Source of the DNA: Candidatus Puniceispirillum marinum IMCC1322
Lineage (GTDB): Bacteria > Pseudomonadota > Alphaproteobacteria > Puniceispirillales > Puniceispirillaceae
DNA: 64,000 nucleotides
Direction: 5' to 3'
Assembly: GCF_000024465.1 (NCBI RefSeq)
Contig: NC_014010.1
Span: forward strand, 1,736,001 to 1,800,000
The notes under the pieces were generated by a model, which saw only the letters and a program-made list of their open reading frames with translations, did not search any database and was not told where the DNA came from. The stretch's first letter is position 1, and each line of letters begins with the position of its first letter. Shown one piece after another: positions 55,980 through 64,000 of the stretch. Position numbers and translations under genes: made by a program.

Positions 55980-56717
55980 ATGACACGTCCATCCGGCCGC
56001 GCTTATGATGCGCTTCGTTCTATTACGCTTGAATCAGGCTTTTCACTGCATGCCGAAGGGTCATGTCTGGTGCGCTGCGGCAACACGCATGTGCTTTGCA
56101 CCGCTTCGGTTGATGAACGCGTACCCTCGTTTTTGCGTAATTCTGGCAAAGGCTGGGTAACGGCTGAATATGGCATGTTACCGCGGTCAACCCATACCCG
56201 AAGCGACCGCGAAGCCGCCCGCGGCAAACAAGGCGGGCGTACCCTCGAAATTCAGCGCTTGATTGGCCGGTCATTGCGCGCGGTGACTGATCTGAAAGCC
56301 CTTGGCGAGCGCCAGATAAAAATTGACTGCGATGTAATTCAGGCAGATGGCGGCACCCGCACCGCTTCGATCACTGGCGCGTGGGTGGCGCTAAAGATCG
56401 CATGTGAAAAATTACTGCTGGCTGGTGCTATCACACGCCAGCCGATCATTGATAATGTCGCGGCCATTTCATGCGGCGTCTATAAGGGCAACTCGGTACT
56501 TGATCTTGATTATGATGAAGATAGCAATGCCGAAATCGACGCCAATTTTGTCATGTCGGCGGATGGTGGCCTTGTTGAAATTCAGGCAACTGGCGAAGAA
56601 AAGCCGTTTTCGCGTGATGTGCTGAATGCGATGCTTGATCTGGCCGAGGCAGGCGGCGCAACATTATTCGCGCTGCAGGATCAAGCCGTACAGACGGACC
56701 CGATAAACGCAGGCTAG
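55980..56717 (+). CDS. rph: ribonuclease PH
   Basis: Phosphorolytic 3'-5' exoribonuclease that trims tRNA precursors. The 245 residues have [19 protein letters not shown], the active segment [21 protein letters not shown] and the core [47 protein letters not shown]. It is slightly longer than usual at the C-terminus. It begins the rph-rdgB-hemW run, divergent from hrcA. Confidence 0.97.
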   Translation: MTRPSGRAYDALRSITLESGFSLHAEGSCLVRCGNTHVLCTASVDERVPSFLRNSGKGWVTAEYGMLPRSTHTRSDREAARGKQGGRTLEIQRLIGRSLRAVTDLKALGERQIKIDCDVIQADGGTRTASITGAWVALKIACEKLLLAGAITRQPIIDNVAAISCGVYKGNSVLDLDYDEDSNAEIDANFVMSADGGLVEIQATGEEKPFSRDVLNAMLDLAEAGGATLFALQDQAVQTDPINAG

Positions 56718-56795
56718 CCCCGTAACAACATCGTTACATTTGGTAACATTCGGTTACATTAGCCCACACAGGATTTAACAACAGGATTTCAGATC

Positions 56796-57410
56796 ATGGT
56801 GCCGCGCCGCTTTACCGACTCGAAACTTGTTATTGCCACGCATAATCCGGGCAAACTTCCCGAAATTGCCGCCTTTCTTGACGGCTTTGATATTACGCTG
56901 GTGTCAGCAGGTGAACTGGGTCTTGATGAGCCAGATGAAACCGAAACCAGTTTCACCGGCAATGCAATTCTCAAAGCCCGCGCGGCGGCACTGGCCTCTG
57001 GCCTACCGGCACTGGCAGATGATTCGGGGCTGGCGGTGGTGGCCTTGAACGGGGATCCGGGGATCTATTCGGCACGCTGGGCTGGGCAGGACAAGGATTT
57101 TGGCATGGCCATGCACAAGGTTGAAGATGCCTTGACGGCCACTGGCACGACCAATCGGCAGGCAGCCTTTATGTGCGCTTTATCGATTGTCTGGCCGGAC
57201 GGGCATGATGAAACGGTCGAGGGTACAGTCAAAGGCAATCTTGTCTGGCCACCTCGCGGCGCTAACGGGTTTGGCTATGATCCTATTTTTGTCGCTGATG
57301 GGTATGATATGACCTTTGGCGAAATGGAACCGGACATAAAACATGCCATTGGTCATCGCGCTGATGCTTTTGCCAAACTTTTGCAACGCTGTTTTGACCA
57401 ACAAGATTAG
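56796..57410 (+). CDS. rdgB: non-canonical purine NTP pyrophosphatase (RdgB/HAM1)
   Basis: Hydrolyses dITP, XTP and ITP to keep them out of nucleic acids. The 204 residues contain LVIATHNPGKLPEI, ALADDSGLAVVALNGDPGIYSARWAG and GFGYDPIFVADGYDMTFGEM, all family signatures. It lies 78 bases after rph and before hemW, the conserved order. A short triplicated TTACATT-like tract precedes it at about 56733-56760. Confidence 0.96.
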   Translation: MVPRRFTDSKLVIATHNPGKLPEIAAFLDGFDITLVSAGELGLDEPDETETSFTGNAILKARAAALASGLPALADDSGLAVVALNGDPGIYSARWAGQDKDFGMAMHKVEDALTATGTTNRQAAFMCALSIVWPDGHDETVEGTVKGNLVWPPRGANGFGYDPIFVADGYDMTFGEMEPDIKHAIGHRADAFAKLLQRCFDQQD

Positions 57411-57448
57411 CTATCTGGGCATGATTAACCATCAGGGATAGGGGCGCC

Positions 57449-58681
57449 ATGCACCACCAGACCAAAGCCGCATCATCACTTGCGCCTCCACCGGTATCAC
57501 CATTGGGGCTATATGTGCATTGGCCATTCTGCAAGGCAAAATGTCCCTATTGCGATTTCAATTCGCATGTCAGTAACGATATTGATGCCGATGCGTTCCT
57601 TGCAGCCTATCTCACCGAAATGACCTATATGGCTGATCAACTTGAACAGCCGGCATCCCTATCCAGCATTTTCTTTGGTGGCGGTACGCCTTCACTGATG
57701 CCTGCCTTTGTCGTCGAGGGCATCATTGATAAGGCTGCCGCTATATTCGGCTTCATGCCCGCTATCGAAATCTCTGCCGAAGCCAATCCAACCTCGGTAG
57801 AGGCCAGCAAAATGCTCGATTTTCATCATGCTGGCGTCAATCGCATATCGATGGGTGTGCAGTCTCTGCGTGATGACACATTGGCCTTTTTAGGGCGCGA
57901 ACATAGTGCTGATGAAGCCCGAAAGGCACTGACCACCGTGCGCACGGCTTTTGACAATATGTCGATTGATCTGATGTATGCGACCCCCAACCAGACGCCC
58001 GCAGACTGGCATGATGAATTATCTACCGCTTTGGCGCTGGGGCTTGATCATCTATCGCTATATCAGTTGACCATCGAAAGCGGAACGCATTTCTATACGC
58101 GCCAGCGGCGCGGCGAAGTCATGGCACTGGATGACGATCATGCCGCCACCTTATTTGATATCACCCGCATGTTGACACGCGATGCCGGATTGCCTGCCTA
58201 TGAAATTTCCAATCATGCCAAAGACGGGTATGAATGCCGGCATAATCTGATTTACTGGCAAAGCGGCAACTGGCTTGGGATCGGGCCGGGGGCGCATAGT
58301 CGCTTTACACAGCAAGACCATCGCATCGGCATCAGCACCCGGCGCAGTCCGGCGGGCTGGCTGGCCGCCATTGCCAAAGACGGGCATGCCACTGACACGC
58401 TTGTCACCGACGGTAAAAATGACTGGGCGGCAGAAATGCTGATGATGGGCTTGCGCCTGACATCCGGTCTGTCATTGGCACGGCTAAGCGCGGCTTGTGG
58501 TCCTTATCATAACTGGCTTGATATAGAGGGTTTACGAAAATGTCACGATGCGGGATGGCTACTGGTTACACCTGATATTACGGCCATCAATGCCGATACT
58601 GATATTGCAAATCTGCATATCCGCGCCAGTGACGCAGGGGCGATTCGGCTCAATCATATTCTTGCCGAACTAATTTTGTGA
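57449..58681 (+). CDS. hemW: heme chaperone HemW (radical-SAM)
   Basis: Radical-SAM family protein, formerly annotated as coproporphyrinogen III oxidase; characterised homologues bind and transfer heme. The 410 residues have LGLYVHWPFCKAKCPYCDFNSHV with the CxxxCxxC cluster motif, FFGGGTPSL, and RISMGVQSLRDDTLAFLGREHS. The C-terminal HemN-like domain follows. The HemW form has few of the extra residues needed for HemN activity. It completes rph-rdgB-hemW and converges on the lipoprotein gene at 58.7 kb. Confidence 0.93.
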   Translation: MHHQTKAASSLAPPPVSPLGLYVHWPFCKAKCPYCDFNSHVSNDIDADAFLAAYLTEMTYMADQLEQPASLSSIFFGGGTPSLMPAFVVEGIIDKAAAIFGFMPAIEISAEANPTSVEASKMLDFHHAGVNRISMGVQSLRDDTLAFLGREHSADEARKALTTVRTAFDNMSIDLMYATPNQTPADWHDELSTALALGLDHLSLYQLTIESGTHFYTRQRRGEVMALDDDHAATLFDITRMLTRDAGLPAYEISNHAKDGYECRHNLIYWQSGNWLGIGPGAHSRFTQQDHRIGISTRRSPAGWLAAIAKDGHATDTLVTDGKNDWAAEMLMMGLRLTSGLSLARLSAACGPYHNWLDIEGLRKCHDAGWLLVTPDITAINADTDIANLHIRASDAGAIRLNHILAELIL

Positions 58682-58721
58682 CCACTATATATTGCCTGTT
58701 CAGATTTTAAATCTTGCCCAG

Positions 58722-60482
58722 TTAGATTTTTCCGGGCGCACGCTGGATAATGTCGGATTTACCAGCCCAGATACGGCGGATTTCATAGGCGCGCAGATTA
58801 CTGCCATTATCCTGTAACCGAAAGGCGCCACTATAGCCGTTAAACCCTGAATCATCGGTGATTTTTGCGGTCCAATCCGCACGGTCAATCTCGGTCAGCG
58901 ATGAGACAAGTGCCATCGCGTCAAATCCAAGCCGAGCCAGTTGCCCGGTGCCGTCATGCGGCCAGATCTGTGCCCAGTTTTCTTCAAACACCGGATCAGC
59001 GACGCTTGGGCGTTTGGCAAATATCCCGCCTTGCAGGGATGGTTCGCTCAAAAGCTGGTTCTGGTTCCATAAAGCTGTCCCCAGATACAGACTATTATCG
59101 GGGCCGACATCATAATAAGCCAGCACTGGCGCCGTGCGTAGCGCAAAGGATGGGCCACCGGCAAATACCACAGCGTCATAAGGTGCATCAGTAACCAGTA
59201 TGTCCTCATCGTCTTTTGGTTCCTGATAACGTGCAAAATTGCGGATTTTACGTTTCAGCATCGTTTCGTCAGCCAGATCGTCACGAGACAGAATGACAAT
59301 TTCCTCGGTTTTGAAACCGAATTCCTGAAGCCGTGTTTTGGCGTGGTTGGCCAGCCGCTTGCCAAAAGCTGTCGATTCGGCAAGGATCGCAAAACGCTCA
59401 CGCCCGTCAGCAACCGCAAAGCCCAGTAGCGAGTCAAGCTGTTGTTCAGGCAGATAGCCCATGACCCATCTTTGCGGGCCCGCCACATTAACATTATTCG
59501 AAAAAACGATCATCGGAATGGCATTAAAATCGGCAATCCGTTTCACCTGCTCGACCGATTCTGTAAATAGCGGGCCAATGATGATATCGGCGCCATTCTG
59601 CATCGCCTGTGCGGCAACCTGGGCAATCACTTTGCTATCATTCTTGTCGCCACCTGCCGTATCATAGACCAGCATTTCGACCTTCGGATTGGCAATTGTG
59701 AATAATGCTAGTTCGGCACCTTTGCGCAATTCCTCGCCAAATTGCTTATGCCTTCCGCTTAACGGTGCCATCAAGGCAACACGCAGACGGTCTGGGTCTT
59801 TGGCTGGCAACACAAACTCATCATCATCCGGCGGCACCGGGGTTTTGTTTGCCAGTAAGGCGAAAGCAGCATTCAACGCGTCATCAGCCAGCGACGGATC
59901 GGGGCCTTCGGTCACCGGCGCAGAGGCTTCGGGTGTCTGTTTAGGTGCCGAAGACTGAATTTGCCAGATAATCTGATTAATCGTCGATTCGCGTTGCATT
60001 TCGGCTTCGATCGCGGCCTTGGCCATGGCGGTTGCTTCATCTTCTTCTAAGATACTATCCGCCAGATCATTAACAATCACATCAAGCGGGCTTGGCGCGT
60101 CTGGCTGGGCGTCCTCCGACCGGCTATCATCAGACCGGCTACCATCTGGCAGTCGCATATCCGATACCGGCGCATCTTCGGGGCGGGGATCCGGCACCAT
60201 CAGCTTTTGCAGCAAATCTATCTGGGCGGGATCAGCCTTTGAAGCTGGGGTGATACGGATCGCGTCATCTTCATTGATACGCGATTTTTGGGCGGCGGCG
60301 GTGGCCAGTGCGGCTTCGCTTTCGGCACTCAGCACAATATCTGATCCGGCGTCGGGCTTGGGTTCGGGTGTTGGCGTCACAACCGGCACCGACGCAACTG
60401 GTCGAGGGGTGGGCGGCGACCCGCAACTTGCCATTGTCATGGCAATCATAACATAAGATAATAAACGCCAAGGCTTATCCAT
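58722..60482 (-). CDS. LpoA-like penicillin-binding protein activator, lipoprotein
   Basis: Predicted outer-membrane lipoprotein with a periplasmic-binding-protein fold that could activate a peptidoglycan synthase. The 586 residues start with a lipoprotein signal, MIAMTMASC (Cys20). An acidic disordered region runs to about residue 230, and a type 1 periplasmic-binding domain begins at RVALMAPLSGRHKQFGEELRKGAELALF. The start MDKPWRLL has a GGGAGG site and is preferred over an ATG five codons upstream. It is divergent from rsmI, the same neighbourhood as lpoA in other proteobacteria. Binding partner not shown by sequence. Confidence 0.88.
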   Translation of the reverse strand: MDKPWRLLSYVMIAMTMASCGSPPTPRPVASVPVVTPTPEPKPDAGSDIVLSAESEAALATAAAQKSRINEDDAIRITPASKADPAQIDLLQKLMVPDPRPEDAPVSDMRLPDGSRSDDSRSEDAQPDAPSPLDVIVNDLADSILEEDEATAMAKAAIEAEMQRESTINQIIWQIQSSAPKQTPEASAPVTEGPDPSLADDALNAAFALLANKTPVPPDDDEFVLPAKDPDRLRVALMAPLSGRHKQFGEELRKGAELALFTIANPKVEMLVYDTAGGDKNDSKVIAQVAAQAMQNGADIIIGPLFTESVEQVKRIADFNAIPMIVFSNNVNVAGPQRWVMGYLPEQQLDSLLGFAVADGRERFAILAESTAFGKRLANHAKTRLQEFGFKTEEIVILSRDDLADETMLKRKIRNFARYQEPKDDEDILVTDAPYDAVVFAGGPSFALRTAPVLAYYDVGPDNSLYLGTALWNQNQLLSEPSLQGGIFAKRPSVADPVFEENWAQIWPHDGTGQLARLGFDAMALVSSLTEIDRADWTAKITDDSGFNGYSGAFRLQDNGSNLRAYEIRRIWAGKSDIIQRAPGKI

Positions 60483-60624
60483 AATGCCTCCCAACATACT
60501 ATCCTTATCATGGCTGGTTCATCTGCGCATGTCATTATTCGCTTGGTAGCTATTTAGTTCAACCTTATCATGCTCCCTAACCAAATACGGCGAACCAAAT
60601 ACAGCATATCAAACAGGATAGATC

Positions 60625-61470
60625 ATGCGCGATGATTATGGATTGCTATCGGTGGTCGCTACCCCGATTGGAAATCTGGGTGATTTTTCACCCCGTGCTG
60701 CCGCTTGTCTTGAAACGGCGGATATAATCGCCTGTGAAGATACACGGATGACACGCAAATTGCTGACCTTGACAGGTATATCCAGCGTGGCGCGTTTATA
60801 TGCCTATCATGACCATAATGGCCATACGATGCGCCCGAAACTGATCAAACAGCTTCTGGCGGGCAAAAACATCGCTCTGGTCAGCGATGCTGGCACCCCG
60901 CTGATTTCCGATCCCGGCTTCAAGCTGGTGGCCGCGTGCCATGATCACAATATCACCGTGACGTCAATTCCGGGACCCAGTGCGCCAATCACCGCTTTGG
61001 CGGCGGCGGGCTTGCCAACCGATAAGTTCATGTTTGCCGGTTTTATCCCGGCAACACCCAAGGCCGCGCGTGATGCGCTAACCGAGGTCGCGTCGCTCAC
61101 TTTCACCACGATCTGGTTCGCAACGCCGAAACGGCTTTCTGCAACACTTCATATGATGCGGGATATTTTTGGCGATCGGCTTGCCGTTGTGGCACGCGAG
61201 CTCACCAAAATGCACGAGCATATCCATCGCGGCACCTTGACCGAATTATGCAATCATTATGACACCACCGACACGCCAAAAGGCGAGCTGGTGATCCTTG
61301 TCGAAGGCCGCAAGAAAGATGAATCATTGTTCGATGATGTGACCATTGAACAAATGCTCCGCGCCGAGCTTGAAGGGGCTAGCGTACGCGATGCGGTACA
61401 GGCCATCACCGACATAACCGGACAACCACGAAAGAAAATATACAAGCTGGCGATTGATATTCAGGAATAA
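60625..61470 (+). CDS. rsmI: 16S rRNA (cytidine1402-2'-O)-methyltransferase
   Basis: Methylates the 2'-O of C1402 in the decoding centre. The 281 residues have LLSVVATPIGNLGDFSPRAAACLETADIIACEDTR, LVSDAGTPLISDPGFKLV and GPSAPITALAAAGLPTDKFMFAGFIP, typical of the tetrapyrrole-methylase fold. The start is the ATG at 60625, with weak GGATAGATC upstream. It is followed closely by yraN, the usual pair. Confidence 0.96.
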   Translation: MRDDYGLLSVVATPIGNLGDFSPRAAACLETADIIACEDTRMTRKLLTLTGISSVARLYAYHDHNGHTMRPKLIKQLLAGKNIALVSDAGTPLISDPGFKLVAACHDHNITVTSIPGPSAPITALAAAGLPTDKFMFAGFIPATPKAARDALTEVASLTFTTIWFATPKRLSATLHMMRDIFGDRLAVVARELTKMHEHIHRGTLTELCNHYDTTDTPKGELVILVEGRKKDESLFDDVTIEQMLRAELEGASVRDAVQAITDITGQPRKKIYKLAIDIQE

Positions 61471-61478
61471 CAGCTATA

Positions 61479-61925
61479 ATGGCCACAGCAGATCACACCG
61501 GGTCCAACATGCCGATTACAAACAGAACACCACATAAAACGTCGCCGCATAAAACGTCAAAGAGCGCCCGGTTCAAAGCAGCTGAAAAAGCCGGGCATCT
61601 GGCCGAAGCGCGCGCAGCTCTATGGTATCGGTTGCGCGGGTTTCGCATTCTGGCACGGCGCTGGCACAGCCATGTTGGCGAAATAGATATCATCGCACAA
61701 CGCGGCGCATTGCTGGTCTTTTGCGAAGTCAAATACCGCCAGCAGGATATTCATAGTGCCAGCCCTTCAACCCGCCAGCAAAAACGCATTACCCGCGCCG
61801 CGTCCCTATTCATGGCCGCTTCACCCCAGCACCATAATCATCAATGCCGCTTTGATGTGATTTTGATCGAACGAAAACCCCATGCCTTATGGTCGCGCTT
61901 GATACCCATTATTAATGCTTGGTAG
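61479..61925 (+). CDS. yraN: YraN family protein (UPF0102), endonuclease-like fold
   Basis: Small protein of unknown precise function with a restriction-endonuclease-like core. The 148 residues contain AARAALWYRLRGFRILARRWHSHVGEIDIIAQRGALLVFCEVKYR in adjoining pieces; the Glu-Ile-Asp and Glu-Val-Lys form the PD-(D/E)xK-like site. The N-terminal part has a duplicated HKTSP stretch. It begins eight bases after the rsmI stop and is probably translationally linked to it. Family members have been implicated in DNA processing but remain poorly defined. Confidence 0.9.
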   Translation: MATADHTGSNMPITNRTPHKTSPHKTSKSARFKAAEKAGHLAEARAALWYRLRGFRILARRWHSHVGEIDIIAQRGALLVFCEVKYRQQDIHSASPSTRQQKRITRAASLFMAASPQHHNHQCRFDVILIERKPHALWSRLIPIINAW

Positions 61926-62013
61926 AACCCTATAGGTCTTGACCATGATGCAACAACTTGTCACATTTAAGCGGCTTACCACAGTCGGAATAAAACCCTA
62001 TAGGAGATCGTCC

Positions 62014-62631
62014 ATGCAGGCGTCACGCCCTTCCCATATTTCAACTATGACACATCTTACGGCCTGTATGCTGTTACTGGCATCGCTTGCGCTACAAGGT
62101 TGTGTGGCGGCGGCGGTTGGTGTTGGCACGGCGGCGGTGGCGGCGTCATCGACGGAAAAAGGGCTTTCGACATCGGTATCTGACAGCGTCATCTTCACCA
62201 AACTGCATGACAAATTCATCCAGAACGACGCCAGCCTTGGCACCGTTGTCGATGTGACGGTCAATGATGGCGCGGTATTGATGACAGGCAAGGTAAAAAC
62301 CCCGGAAGAAAAAGTTCTGGCCACAAAGCTGGCATGGGAAATCAAAGGCGTCCGTGAAGTGGTCAATGAAATTCAGGTCACCGACACCTCAACACTCAAG
62401 GATGTTGCCAAAGATCTGGCGGCCAGTGCGCAATTGCGTGGCAAGCTGATTACCGATGGCTCTATTTCATCACTTAATTTCAGCATTGATGTGGTGAATG
62501 GCATTGTATATCTGTCGGGCGTTGCCGCATCGACGGATGAAATGAATGCGGTTATTGCCCATGCGCAGGATCTGCGCTTTGCCCAGCAGGTGGTCAATTA
62601 CATCAGCTTGGCCAGCGATACACGCGATTAG
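62014..62631 (+). CDS. BON-domain lipoprotein (DolP/OsmY-like)
   Basis: Predicted envelope lipoprotein. The 205 residues have a signal with lipobox LALQGC (Cys30), a Gly/Ala/Val-rich linker ([15 protein letters not shown]) and two BON domains (about 50-120 and 125-195), with [41 protein letters not shown] as the first. It resembles E. coli DolP (YraP), which lies beside yraN and supports outer-membrane integrity. The ATG at 62014 follows GGAG and is preferred to an upstream in-frame start at 61939. The yraN-yraP neighbourhood supports the DolP assignment. Confidence 0.9.
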   Translation: MQASRPSHISTMTHLTACMLLLASLALQGCVAAAVGVGTAAVAASSTEKGLSTSVSDSVIFTKLHDKFIQNDASLGTVVDVTVNDGAVLMTGKVKTPEEKVLATKLAWEIKGVREVVNEIQVTDTSTLKDVAKDLAASAQLRGKLITDGSISSLNFSIDVVNGIVYLSGVAASTDEMNAVIAHAQDLRFAQQVVNYISLASDTRD

Positions 62632-62639
62632 TCCGGCTC

Positions 62640-63632
62640 ATGACATCGCCCCTAAATGCGCCCAAAAACCTCTCCATTGCCATCCAGATGGATCCGGTTG
62701 AAGCGATTGCAATCGCTGGTGACACCAGCTTTGCCTTTGGTCTGGAAGCACAGAAACGCGGCCATAGCCTGTGGTATTACACCCCCGACAAGCTCAGCCT
62801 GAACGCATCAAGAATTGAGGCACGCGGCCAGTCATTACAGCTATTTGACCGACAAGACGATCATTTCGCCGTTGGTGCCCTCGAGATACGCCCGCTTACC
62901 GATTTTGACGTGGTGCTGATGCGCCAGGATCCGCCTTTCGATATGGCCTATATCACCGCCACACATCTGCTCGAAATGTTGCCACCAACAACTATGGTCG
63001 TCAACAATCCGGCCGAGGTACGCAACGCACCGGAAAAGCTGCTGGTCACCCTGTTTCCCGAATTGATGCCGCCGACCCTGATCAGCCGCGATCCGGCAAC
63101 GATTGCTGCCTTTCGGGCGACGCATCGCGACATCATCGTCAAGCCGCTTTTCGGCAATGGCGGGGCTGGTGTGTTCCGCCTGCGTGAAGATGACCAGAAT
63201 CTTAGTTCCTTACTCGAAATGTTTTTTGAGACCAACCGCGAACCGGTGATGGTACAGGCCTATATTCCGGCCGTTACCAAAGGCGATAAGCGCGTCATTC
63301 TTGTTGATGGCGAACCGGTTGGCGCGGTGAACCGGATTCCGCAAAAAGGCGAAGCGCGTTCCAATTTCCATGTCGGTGGCAGTGCTGCCGCGACCGACCT
63401 TACCGCGCGTGATCTGGAAATCTGTCAGGCCATTGGCCCGGAATTGCGCCGGCGCCAGCTTCTATTTGTCGGCATTGATATCATCGGCGATTATATCACC
63501 GAGATCAATGTCACTTCGCCGACAGGCATCCGCGAGATTCTGCGTCTGTCGAATATCGATATCGCCGCGCTCACCTGGGATGCAATCGAGCGCATTCACC
63601 CGACTTACGCAAATAACGGCATCGCCCGATAG
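62640..63632 (+). CDS. gshB: glutathione synthetase
   Basis: Joins glycine to gamma-glutamylcysteine using ATP. The 330 residues have the prokaryotic GshB core: [34 protein letters not shown], the ATP-grasp segment [18 protein letters not shown] and [12 protein letters not shown]. It follows the BON lipoprotein by eight bases. Its last 28 bases overlap the convergent ComM-type gene. gshA is not in the window. Confidence 0.97.
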   Translation: MTSPLNAPKNLSIAIQMDPVEAIAIAGDTSFAFGLEAQKRGHSLWYYTPDKLSLNASRIEARGQSLQLFDRQDDHFAVGALEIRPLTDFDVVLMRQDPPFDMAYITATHLLEMLPPTTMVVNNPAEVRNAPEKLLVTLFPELMPPTLISRDPATIAAFRATHRDIIVKPLFGNGGAGVFRLREDDQNLSSLLEMFFETNREPVMVQAYIPAVTKGDKRVILVDGEPVGAVNRIPQKGEARSNFHVGGSAAATDLTARDLEICQAIGPELRRRQLLFVGIDIIGDYITEINVTSPTGIREILRLSNIDIAALTWDAIERIHPTYANNGIAR

Positions 63633-64000
63633 GCCAGCGCTTCGGCCAGATGTTCGCGCGTGACCTCTGGCCTGTTATCCAGATCGGCAATCGTACGCGC
63701 CACCCGCATAATCTTGTGATAGGCGCGTGCGGATAATTGCTGCTGTTCAAGGGCCGCTTTCAACAGCGTCTTTGCCGCATCTTCAAGCACAATCGCTGCA
63801 TCCAGATCATCACCTGTCAGCTTGGCATTAAGCGTGCCATCCGCCTGACAGCTTCGCCCCATCGCCACACTGCGCGCGGCCATGATCCGGTCAAAAATCA
63901 CCGCCGACCGTTCCGCCGCTTCATCAGCCATCAACATCTGTGGGGTCACTTCAGGCACTTCGATAATCAGATCAAACCGATCCATCACCGGGCCTGATAC
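63605..64000 (-). CDS. comM: ComM/YifB-type AAA+ ATPase, 5'-truncated by the window edge
   Basis: Only the C-terminal end of about 130 residues is visible, and the reading frame runs off the window. [14 protein letters not shown] ([10 protein letters not shown] read from the edge) and [37 protein letters not shown] are the typical Mg-chelatase-like C-terminal domain of ComM. The protein is linked to DNA uptake and branch migration in transformation in other proteobacteria, but is also widespread in species not known to be competent. Its 3' end overlaps gshB by 28 bases in a tail-to-tail arrangement. Confidence 0.88.
   Translation of the reverse strand, partial: VSGPVMDRFDLIIEVPEVTPQMLMADEAAERSAVIFDRIMAARSVAMGRSCQADGTLNAKLTGDDLDAAIVLEDAAKTLLKAALEQQQLSARAYHKIMRVARTIADLDNRPEVTREHLAEALAYRAMPLFA

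Overview
The window is a contiguous piece of an alphaproteobacterial chromosome. The gene order is the one familiar from that class (fabB-fabI; pnp-rpsO-truB-rbfA-infB-ylxR-nusA-rimP; trmB-metK-lnt-corC-ybeY-phoH-miaB; rimI-tsaB; nfu-trpS-murJ-glnD-mutS; hrcA-grpE-dnaK-dnaJ-dapB; rph-rdgB-hemW; lpoA-like/rsmI-yraN-gshB). The moderate GC content, short intergenic gaps and nucleoside scavenging genes would suit a marine, SAR116/Puniceispirillum-like lineage, but that placement is inference. No rRNA, tRNA, phage, transposase or CRISPR locus was seen.

Layout: 1-2.8 kb, end of a fatty acid operon (fabB, fabI) facing galE. 2.9-12.7 kb, the translation and RNA operon on the minus strand, with a promoter plus hairpin attenuator before rimP and intrinsic terminators after rpsO and pnp. 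12.8-21.7 kb, RNA modification, SAM synthesis and envelope genes on the minus strand. 21.9-24.3 kb, a polysaccharide deacetylase facing a glucosaminidase across a palindromic repeat array. 24.3-33.5 kb, nfu, trpS, murJ, glnD and mutS. 33.6-36.9 kb, malic enzyme and adenosine kinase. 37.1-38.5 kb, a repeat-bearing putative lipoprotein and nth. 38.7-47.8 kb, a nucleoside salvage island: nucleoside hydrolase, a 2-oxoglutarate oxygenase, a BmpA/NupABC-type nucleoside ABC importer, cytidine deaminase, uracil phosphoribosyltransferase and thymidine kinase. 47.8-58.7 kb, dapB, the DnaK system, two poorly known genes, hrcA, rph, rdgB and hemW. 58.7-64 kb, an LpoA-like lipoprotein, rsmI, yraN, a BON lipoprotein, gshB and the end of a ComM-type ATPase.

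The salvage island reads as one pathway. The importer takes up nucleosides. Cytidine deaminase, nucleoside hydrolase, uracil phosphoribosyltransferase, thymidine kinase and the nearby adenosine kinase convert them to bases or nucleotides.

The most unusual features are non-coding or repetitive. (1) A family of roughly 50-bp intergenic palindromic units lies in three arrays (22.9, 45.8 and 46.9 kb), two of which bracket upp. Their inner stems differ between copies but keep base pairing. (2) In-frame 15-bp tandem repeats occur in at least eight unrelated genes. (3) Structured leaders precede rimP, nfu and pnp, and a 12-bp hairpin separates dnaK from dnaJ.
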